Source of the DNA: Myrmaecium sp. VS I D KN 1
Lineage: Eukaryota; Ascomycota; Dothideomycetes; Valsariales; Valsariaceae
DNA length: 64,000 nt
Direction: 5' to 3'
Assembly: GCA_019775845.1 (NCBI GenBank)
Contig: JADQAV010000047.1
Coordinates: 310,001-374,000 of the forward strand
The position numbers and the translations under genes are program-made. Positions 56,521 through 64,000 of this stretch are shown here, one piece after another. Positions within the stretch are counted from its first letter, which is position 1. Each line of letters starts with the position of its first letter. The notes under the pieces are model-generated. The model did no database searches and was not told the DNA's origin. It saw only the letters and a program-made list of their open reading frames with translations.

Positions 56521-58076
56521 ATGAAGTGGCTATTCTCCTGCCTCCTCCTGGCGCTGCTGGGCGCGGTGCAGGCACTCAGCTTCAGCGGCAACCGATTGCT
56601 CGTCGTTTTGGAGGACGCGGCTGAGAAGCAGAGCTACTCGCAGTTCTTCGACGATCTGACCTGTAAGTGCGAAGGGAGGGGCCTTTGCTTCCCCCATTGC
56701 TCGTCCTCAGTGCGAGCTGCCCTGCGCAAAGTTCATACGCGGGATCTAATACATCGCTCTACAGCTAGAGGATACCATATCACCTTCGAATCCCCCAAAA
56801 GCGAGAGCCTCTCGCTCTTCCAACATGGCGAGCGTGCGTACGACCACCTGCTCCTCCTCCCGCCGAAGTCGAAGGGCTACGGTCCCAGCCTCGCCCCCAA
56901 CACCATCCTCGAGTTTGCGAAGAGGGAAGGCAATGTCATGCTTGGACTCTCTGCGACCCATCCCACCCCGAGCGCCATCGTCTCGCTCCTCCTCGAGCTC
57001 GACATTCACCTCCCGACGGACCGTAACGCGGTTGTGGTGGACCACTTCAACTATGACGCCGCATCGGCTGCCGAGCAGCACGACGTGATCCTCGTCTCGC
57101 CTCCGAAGCCCCTGCGCCCGGACGTCAAGAACTACTTCGACGTCCAGGGTACGCTTGCCGTCCCCAAGGCTGTAGGCCAGAGCCTCGGACCCGCCAGCCC
57201 ACTTCTCGCACCGATTCTCCGTGCCCCCAAGACGGCGTACAGCTACAACCCGAAGGATGAAGCGGACATTGTGGAAGATCCCTTCGCCTCTGGCGAGCAG
57301 CTTACGCTGGTGTCTGCCTTCCAGGCTCGCAACTCTGCGCGCTTCACCGTCGTGGGATCGGCTGATATGCTCAAGAACCAGTGGTTCGGAGCCGAGGTCA
57401 AGACTAACGGCAAGGCTACGGAGACGGCTAACCGCGAGTTCGCCCAGAGGTTGTCGGAGTGGACATTCAAGGAGCTGGGCGTGCTTCGTGTGGGCAGGCT
57501 TCAGCATTTCCTCACCGAGACGGACGGCAAGTATGGCATCAACAACACTGCCATTGGCGTCCCGGTGGAGAACCCCAAGATCTACCGCATCAAGAACGAT
57601 GTCGTAAGTAACCGTGCAAACGGCTCTCCCCTGCTCGCACACTGACATGAACCCAGACATTCCAAATCGAACTGTCCGAGTACTCCGTTGATCGCCTCGT
57701 GCCCTTCGAGCCTCCCGTGGGCGACGCCGTGCAACTGGAGTTCTCCATGCTCTCGCCGTTCCACCGCCTGAACCTTTCCCCCGTCGCCAAAACCGCCAAC
57801 AGCACCATCTTCGGCACCTCCTTCACGCTGCCGGACCAGCACGGCATCTTCAACTTCCGCGTCAACTACCGGCGCCCGTTCCTGACCAACGTCGACGAGA
57901 AGCGGCAGGTCACGGTCCGCCACTTCGCGCACGACGAGTGGCCGCGCAGCTGGCGGATCAGCGGCGCCTGGACGTGGATCGCCGGCATCTGGGTCACGGT
58001 GGCCGGCTGGCTGGCGTTCGTCTTGGTGTGGTTGTACAGTGCGCCGACGGATCGGAGCGTTAAGAAGACACAGTAA
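56521..58076 (+). CDS. wbp1: oligosaccharyltransferase subunit Wbp1 (OST48)
   Basis: Essential subunit of the ER oligosaccharyltransferase that moves the preassembled glycan to asparagine in nascent proteins. Exons 56521-56662, 56765-57603 and 57657-58076 give 466 residues. The first intron is 102 bases, the second 53. A cleavable signal peptide (MKWLFSCLLLALLGAVQA) leads to the family start NRLLVVLED. Then come SRGYHITFESPK at the exon 1/2 join, a long lumenal region, a C-terminal membrane helix (about 435-458, rich in Trp and Val) and the tail KKTQ, a dilysine ER retention signal (KKxx). The start is fixed by the signal peptide. The large antisense frame at 56746-57660 is a shadow. Confidence 0.95.
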
Positions 58077-59209
58077 GTGAGCGATATAGGCGCGCATGTG
58101 ATGGTATGTTATAGGGGTAAAAGAGCTGGACGTTGCGATTAGAAGGCGGGCTCGTGGTTTCTTTGTTTCTTGGCGTCCATGTATATCGTCCTCTGGTTTT
58201 GTGTCTGCAGGAATGATTAAAAAAAGTTCGAAACGAACGTTCACAACTCCTCCTCTCCTTCTCTCTCTGTCTCTCTTTCGCCGCTTGCGTGCGTGATCTC
58301 GCTGGCAGTGTCATGTGCAATCTCCTCAGTGATGGGCTCGTGAGGTATCTGGTCGGTCTCTTTCCCACCTCCTCGATTCACACAGGAAACCACTCCTCCC
58401 CCATAACTCCGTCTCTTTCCTTTCCATGTGATCAACCGCCCGTGCCGTACTTACTGATGTGTCGCATACAGGATAATCTCCACACCGCAAAACCTGAGGC
58501 AGAAATTTGAGTCTCCGCGGAAGCTTGTCCAATCACGAACGCCCCCCGGCCGGGGCCCGGTCAAGACTAGGAGTATTTTGACTACTCCGGTCCGGTCAGA
58601 CGCGGACTCCGTTCCAATTTCTCCTCCTCCTGCTCCGTTTGCCTTTGACGAAACTCCGCTCTCCGCCTCCGCCTCCGCCTCTGCCCCTGCGCTTGCCCAG
58701 GTTCGTTGGTGGTTGGGAGTGGATGTTGCCATTTTTAGGGGGGTTTTGGGCGGAGGGAAGGGGTGGGGCCCCTTCCCGCTCGTATTTCCCGGCAACAACC
58801 TCCAGGGCAATCTTGATCGGGCTAAAAAATGTCAAGGTTGAGTTGATGACGGGATGGACTTTGGTTTAGCGACTCCGTTCTCACTAGTTTTTAGGTAGCC
58901 TTTTTCTTGTTATTATTGCTGAGGCTTGGAGTGCTGTTTTGCTTTGTTTGCTTATCTGCTTGTCCTTTCCTTTCGACTTCTTTTGCCTTTTCCATTTGTC
59001 TTGTTCTTGTTGTTATTTGGATATTTCGCTACCTCGTTGCCTCGCTGGGAGGTGAAGAGACGTTGTGTGTTTCTTAATATCAAGGACCGCCACCTCAGTC
59101 TCCTTCCGAAGATCTGTTGGTCACCCGTTGAGTTATCAATTCGCCTCTTCACAAGTTGTGTGGCGACTCGGTCAAACACGCCGTTCACCTCTCCTCTCAC
59201 TCCTCCACC
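58077..59209. other. intergenic region, no supported gene
   Basis: 3' region of wbp1 and promoter of the RTA1-family gene. CTCCGC units near 58661-58681; T-rich sequence near 58905-59020 lies in the leader. No supported gene. Confidence 0.6.
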
Positions 59210-60327
59210 ATGGACATCATCGCAACCCTGCTGCTCGCGCGGGACGACCAGCACCCGACAACATACAACGCCTCCGACAGCTACGCAGCCCGCAAGTATT
59301 TCCGCGATCACTGCACGCTGGACAACCCCAACTGCCCCCTCAGCCTGTCGTACTGGGACTACATCCCCTCGCTCGCCGCCAATGCCTTCTTCCTCGCCCT
59401 CTTCGCGCTCTCGCTGTGCCTCTTCCTGCTCGAGGGAGCCCTCTCTCGTCGCTTCCTCGCCTTCACCATCTCCATGGTTTGTGGCAACGTCCTTGAGGTC
59501 CTTGGATACATTGGACGGATTATGAGCCATTATAACCCCTTCAATGAGGTGAGTCGCATTTCCCTTCCCGGATGCCCTCTCCTCCCTGGACGCTAACCGG
59601 AGCACGCAATCTTCAGAACGGCTTCCTCATGCAAATCGTCTGCCTCACCATCGCGCCCGCCTTCCTCGCCGCCGGCCTCTACTTCTGCCTCTCCCGCATC
59701 GTCGTGACCTTCGGCGCGGAAAACTCCCGCCTCAAGCCGGCCTGGTACCCGCGGCTCTTCATCCCCTGCGACGTGATCTCGCTGCTGCTGCAGGCGGCCG
59801 GGGGCGGGCTCGCCTCGGCCCAGTCGCACGCCGACAAGGACCCGGCCACGGGCGACGACATCATGATCGCCGGCCTCGCCTTTCAGGTCCTCACCCTGCT
59901 CCTCTTCATCCTCCTCGCCGCCGACTTCGCCATCCGCACCGCCCTGCGCACCCGCCGCCTCGGCCGCGAGCAAGCCCTCGACCCCACCCACGCCGCCCTC
60001 CGCGCTTCCTGGCCCTTCCGCGGCTTCCTCGTCGCCCTTGCCCTCGCGACCCTGTGCATCTTCACCCGCTCCGTTTACCGCGTCGCTGAGCTGAGCGATG
60101 GCTGGGATGGCTACCTGATTCACACTCAGCGCTACTTCATCGGCTTGGAGGGCGCGGTTGTGGGACTTGCCGTCCTGGCGCTGAACCTCTTTCACCCGGG
60201 TCTGTGCTTCCAGGAGGGCTACGAGGAGCGTGGCGGATTCGGGTTTGGGAGGAAGAAGAAGGCGACGGGTTCGTCGATTGAGAAGGCGGATGCGGAGGCG
60301 GCGGTTGATCAGGTTGGGGAGATTTAG
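59210..60327 (+). CDS. RTA1-family seven-helix membrane protein
   Basis: RTA1-like proteins are fungal membrane proteins with about seven helices, linked to lipid translocation and resistance to some toxic compounds. Exons 59210-59548 and 59617-60327, joined in phase 0 over a 68-base GTGAGT...TTCAG intron, give 349 residues. The N-terminus (about 1-50) is outside with an N-x-S site. Family-typical stretches are GNVLEVLGYIGRIMSH (end of exon 1), LTIAPAFLAAGLYFCLSRI and the segment FIPCDVISLLLQAAGGG (about 180-196). FTRSVYRVAELSDGW (about 285-299) is another hallmark. A Lys/Glu-rich cytosolic tail follows. The substrate cannot be told from sequence. Confidence 0.93.
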
Positions 60328-61323
60328 ACTGGGAGTGTGTAATGTTTTGCATTGCGGCGTCCGGGAGGGGAAGTCACCTTTTTCTTGCAAATATGTTCAG
60401 ATTTTCTATCATCTTTTAGAATGTACCTATACTTAATCAATGTTTATAGGCAGGCCTGCTACCTATCTGCCTGCCTGTCTTCCGCCCTTCTATCGCCTAT
60501 TCTCTGCCTTCCATCCCAACTCTGCATCAGCCCAAAACAGAAAAACCAAACCGTCATTCACCAACAAGCCCAGTTGCAGGAAAAGAAAGTAAAAAAGACA
60601 AAAACATACAGCAGCGGGGATTCGCTAATGGTCACCCACTTAACTACTAATCCGCCGGTAGGCTGCTTAACTTTGGAAGAGCGGACGGGGTTCCGTGTTC
60701 TCAACCTCCTGTGGCCGTATGTGCTAAAGAGAATTAAATTGAGGTCTGATATGGGATGACTTGGGGGGGTTGGCGGGTGGTTAGGTGGATGATGGTGGTG
60801 ATGGCTCCCTTGTTGATTTTGCGGACGCGGTCCTGATGAGGATGAGTCGCATAAAATGCGGTTTGTCGTCTGGGATGGGCGTGCGTGTCTAATGTGAACT
60901 ACAATTACACTTGTACAGCTGAATACACATGGAATATTATATCTTTAACCGTACGGTTGCACGTTGTATCGTATATGTCCAGCCTTTCTCTGCGTACATG
61001 GAGCCTCGATGACGTCGCGCTTGGCGTCTCCCATCGTCGCCTCACCCGCGCCCGATCTTCACGTCCGCCGCCGCCGCCGGTGGTCATCGCCAGCGCCAGA
61101 TAGCCGAACGGGGCGATCCAGATCCCGGCCGATCGACCCCCAATTCCAGCCCGTCCACTGCCGTCATCATCTCTCCTGCCAAACCGCTCTCTTCCCCTTC
61201 CGGGCATAGGAGCTTTTTTGGAGGAGCTTTTGTCACGATGTTTTCCTTCACGTCTCCTCCATTTTCTTTCTTCCTTCATACCCGCTCATACCTTCTTCTC
61301 CCATCCCCTTTGTCCTCCCCTCT
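60328..61323. other. intergenic region, no supported gene
   Basis: 3' region of the RTA1-family gene and promoter of uve1. A CRE-like TGACGTCG lies at about 61009-61016. Open frames on both strands are short and lack domain character. The final 100 bases are CT-rich. Confidence 0.6.
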
Positions 61324-63627
61324 ATGTCCTCACTCCCCCGCATTGGGAGGTCAAGTGTAACATTCACGCTGCCATTGCTCTCCAGAGTTTCACGTACTAG
61401 TATCCGACTACATCGACCTTTTTGCCCCCTCGCCACCGCGTCCTTTGCCCTGTCAATGGGTCCCAAACGCAAGCGCTCTACCGCGGCCGCACGAGCGACC
61501 ACGGCCATACCTCTGCCGCCTAATGTTTCAGGACAGCCTCCTGCACCTCAAAGGCGAGCTTCGCGGCGCGCGGTGGCGACGAGCGCAGCCGTCAACCCGG
61601 AGACCGATGATGATATCCTGGACGGCCCGGACGCGTTGAGGGCGTCGCCTGATGCTGAGGTTGACGAGAATATCACGCCTGGAAGGATCAAGGATGAGTC
61701 GGAGTCTGATCTCTCTGACGTACCGCTTGAGGTTCAGGATGTTCCCAAGGGAAAGCAGAAGAAGAATGCGGCCGCTGCGAAGACGAAGGCTAACGGGGTT
61801 GCAACCACCGCGTCGAAGAAAGGAATTGTGGATTTGGGAGCTGGCGTTGGTAGCGATCCAGAAGCCGACGAGGAGGTGGAGGAGGACGAGGAAGAGATTC
61901 TGAAGTCGGTGACCAGGCCGCCGCCGGTAAATAGCCCGTACCTGCCCTTGCCCTGGAAGGGTCGAATCGGTTATGCCTGTCTCAACACGTACCTCCGCTA
62001 TTCCAACCCACCCGTCTTTTGCTCCCGCACTTGCCGCATCGCATCGATCCTCGAACATCGCCACCCACTCAAGGATCCCAGCCAGCCCGAGCATGCTACC
62101 AAGAACCGCCCGGACAAGGACCTGCCGGCCGACGTGGGCCGCGGCATGCGCTACGTGGAGGAGATTGGTTTAGCGAATGCTCGCGACCTGATTAAGATGC
62201 TCCGCTGGAACGACCGCTACGGCATCAAGTTCATGCGCTTGAGCAGCGAGATGTTCCCCTTTGCATCTCACGACACCTACGGGTACAAGCTAGCCCCCTT
62301 TGCGTCGGAAGTGCTTGCAGAAGTAGGCAAGGTCGTTGCTGAGCTCGGCCATCGTGTGACGACACATCCGGGACAATTCACCCAGCTCGGCTCGCCGCGG
62401 AAGCAGGTCGTGGAGAATGCGTTCCGGGACTTGGAGTACCACGATGAAATGCTGTCGCTGCTCAAGCTCCCCGAGCAGCAGAATCGCGACGCGGTCATGA
62501 TCATTCACATGGGCGGCATCTTCGGCGATAAAGCCGCGACGCTCGCCCGGTTCAAGCAGAATTACGCCAAGCTCCCTCAGTCGGTCAAGAACCGGCTCGT
62601 CCTCGAGAACGACGACGTAAGCTGGAGTGTGCACGACCTGCTGCCGGTCTGCCAGGAGCTCAACATCCCCCTCGTGCTCGACTTCCACCACCACAACATC
62701 ATCTTCGACTCCACCCAGCTGCGCGAGGGCACCCAGGACATCACCGCGCTCTTCCCCGCCATCGCGGCGACGTGGACGCGGAAAGGGATCCGGCAGAAGA
62801 TGCACTACTCGGAGCCGACGGCGGGGGCGGTGACGCCGATGAAGCGGCGCAAGCACAGCGCCCGCGTGGCCACCCTGCCGCCGTGCGCGCCGGACATGGA
62901 CCTCATGATCGAGGCCAAGGACAAGGAGCAGGCCGTCTTCGAGCTGATGCGCACGTTCAAGCTGCCCGGCTTCGAGAAGATCAACGACGTCATCCCGCAC
63001 GTGCGCGAGGATGACAACCGGCCCCCGCCGCGCGTCAAGAAGGCGCCCACGCCGCGGAAGCGGAAGGCGAAGAAGATGGATGACGGCGAGGAGCTGGACG
63101 AGGGGGTCGCGGCGCAGGTCCAGGCCCAGGTGGCCGAAGAGAAGAAGCCGGTGCCCGAAGAGGAGGTCGGCATGGGCGGCCCGGATGGGCGGGTGTATTG
63201 GCCGCCGGGGATGGAGGACTGGCTCCGCCCGAAGAAGCGCGAGATCAAGAAGAAAGACCCCGATGCGCCGGTGAAGCTGACGCCGGCGCAGAAGAGGAAG
63301 GCGGCGGCGGCGGAGGAAGCGGAGGTGAAAGGGGAGGAGGCACCTGCGGCACCACCGCCGCCGCCGGCGAAGAAGGGCAAGGCTGCTCCGGTGAAGGGGA
63401 GGAGGCAGGCGAAGGCGGCACCGAAGGATGTCCCGACGCCGGAGGAGACGTCGGCGGATGAGGATGGGGATGAGCTGGAGCTGTTGGATTTGGGGGATGA
63501 AGATGAGGATGTTGATGTGTCGGCGTCTGCGTCTGCGGCGAAGAAGCAGAGGAAGCCGGCTTCTGGGAGTCGGAAGAGCGCGCGGGCTGCGCGGGTGAGT
63601 TATGCGGAGGCGGAGGGGTCGGAGTGA
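61324..63627 (+). CDS. uve1: UV-damage endonuclease Uve1 (UVDE family)
   Basis: Nicks DNA immediately 5' of UV photoproducts and some other lesions, starting an excision pathway separate from nucleotide excision repair (Mus-18 in Neurospora). Intronless, 767 residues from the first ATG. An N-terminal region is followed by a charged linker and the TIM-barrel UVDE domain from about 218 (IGYACLNTYLRYSNPP). Metal-site motifs are present: THPGQF (H348), HMGG (H395), VLENDD, LVLDFHHHN and MHYSEP. The C-terminal 190 residues are Lys/Glu/Ala/Pro-rich with several basic nuclear-signal-like patches. The first 44 residues are Arg/Ser-rich and acid-free, resembling a mitochondrial presequence; a second in-frame ATG at 61456 starts MGPKRKRS, a likely nuclear form. 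Antisense frames here are shadows. Confidence 0.95.
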   Translation: MSSLPRIGRSSVTFTLPLLSRVSRTSIRLHRPFCPLATASFALSMGPKRKRSTAAARATTAIPLPPNVSGQPPAPQRRASRRAVATSAAVNPETDDDILDGPDALRASPDAEVDENITPGRIKDESESDLSDVPLEVQDVPKGKQKKNAAAAKTKANGVATTASKKGIVDLGAGVGSDPEADEEVEEDEEEILKSVTRPPPVNSPYLPLPWKGRIGYACLNTYLRYSNPPVFCSRTCRIASILEHRHPLKDPSQPEHATKNRPDKDLPADVGRGMRYVEEIGLANARDLIKMLRWNDRYGIKFMRLSSEMFPFASHDTYGYKLAPFASEVLAEVGKVVAELGHRVTTHPGQFTQLGSPRKQVVENAFRDLEYHDEMLSLLKLPEQQNRDAVMIIHMGGIFGDKAATLARFKQNYAKLPQSVKNRLVLENDDVSWSVHDLLPVCQELNIPLVLDFHHHNIIFDSTQLREGTQDITALFPAIAATWTRKGIRQKMHYSEPTAGAVTPMKRRKHSARVATLPPCAPDMDLMIEAKDKEQAVFELMRTFKLPGFEKINDVIPHVREDDNRPPPRVKKAPTPRKRKAKKMDDGEELDEGVAAQVQAQVAEEKKPVPEEEVGMGGPDGRVYWPPGMEDWLRPKKREIKKKDPDAPVKLTPAQKRKAAAAEEAEVKGEEAPAAPPPPPAKKGKAAPVKGRRQAKAAPKDVPTPEETSADEDGDELELLDLGDEDEDVDVSASASAAKKQRKPASGSRKSARAARVSYAEAEGSE

Positions 63628-64000
63628 TTAAGTTTACTACACGGATTGGAGTAACAGTGATGTATGTATATGTTTTGAAGCGGGCACGTCTTGTATTATC
63701 ATCATTGATCCTTGCATTATTAGGAAAGAAAAATATAAAAGCTTTGCTTGGGATGCAGTGTACTCGACACCTGAGGCCAGTCAGGCTGGGATGAAGTCGG
63801 AGTGGTTGGCACTATCCGTACCTATTTACCTCCATAAGGCATTCAGGCAGCAACCCAAAGGACCGGGCGACCCGCCGATCCGCCAATGTCCGCGGTGGGA
63901 TGTCACATCGACGCCCCGCACCGCGGACGCTGAGAGGTGAACCCTGAGTTTCCATTACTCACACCTCACCCCAGAACATCAACAACTCTGACAGCTGCTG
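63628..64000. other. end of window, no supported gene
   Basis: 3' region of uve1 and then mixed sequence. A TATA-like AATATAAAAG is near 63730. I see no gene here; a neighbour may begin beyond the window. Confidence 0.5.

Noticed and set aside
56746-57660. 304-residue minus-strand frame
   Set aside because: Antisense shadow of wbp1.
59593-60390. 265-residue minus-strand frame
   Set aside because: Antisense shadow of the RTA1-family gene.
62290-63000. 236-residue minus-strand frame
   Set aside because: Antisense shadow of uve1.

Overview
The window is nuclear DNA of a filamentous ascomycete (Pezizomycotina). The signs are short GT-AG introns of about 50-110 bases with CTAAC/CTGAC-like branch sites, a fungal Zn2Cys6 regulator, an RTA1-family membrane protein, a Kre6/Skn1 glucan-synthesis protein, an Ssn6 corepressor, a UVDE-type endonuclease and pyrimidine-rich gene leaders. 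The gene set and the motif TACTCCGTA/TACGGAGTA between genes suggest Eurotiomycetes, but this is inference. I found no rRNA, tRNA, CRISPR, or intact mobile element.

Layout. 2.4-6.3 kb (-): a large intronless SNF2-family translocase. 10.6-13.5 kb (+): the Ssn6/Cyc8 corepressor in eight exons. 14.9-15.5 kb (+): a small two-exon protein of unknown function. 19.4-21.7 kb (+): a six-exon Kre6/Skn1 family protein. 21.7-37.4 kb: an almost gene-free stretch with one small two-exon gene I do not recognise (28.9-29.4 kb, -), some eroded coding-like patches and simple repeats. From 37.4 kb on genes are denser: a Zn2Cys6 regulator (+), cox11 (-), a HIT-type zinc-finger protein (+), a mitochondrial small-subunit ribosomal protein of the Bot1/S35 family (-) and a Whi3-like RNA-binding protein (-). 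48-53.7 kb is empty. 53.7-63.6 kb holds a BTB-like protein (+), the 9.5 kDa complex I subunit (-), the oligosaccharyltransferase subunit Wbp1 (+), an RTA1-family protein (+) and the UV-damage endonuclease Uve1 (+).

How they fit together. This is ordinary housekeeping content, not a gene cluster. Several products act in mitochondria (Cox11, the Bot1/S35 protein, complex I 9.5 kDa, probably a long form of Uve1) and others in the secretory pathway or cell wall (Wbp1, Kre6/Skn1). Two head-to-head pairs, cox11/HIT protein and complex I 9.5 kDa/wbp1, share short bidirectional promoters. Exon borders were derived by hand from splice signals, reading frame and family resemblance. No homology search was possible.

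No clear new biological system emerged. The best leads are the unrecognised small gene at 28.9-29.4 kb, the second-start (mitochondrial leader) arrangements at uve1 and at the 14.9 kb gene, and the eroded 24.5-28.6 kb stretch.
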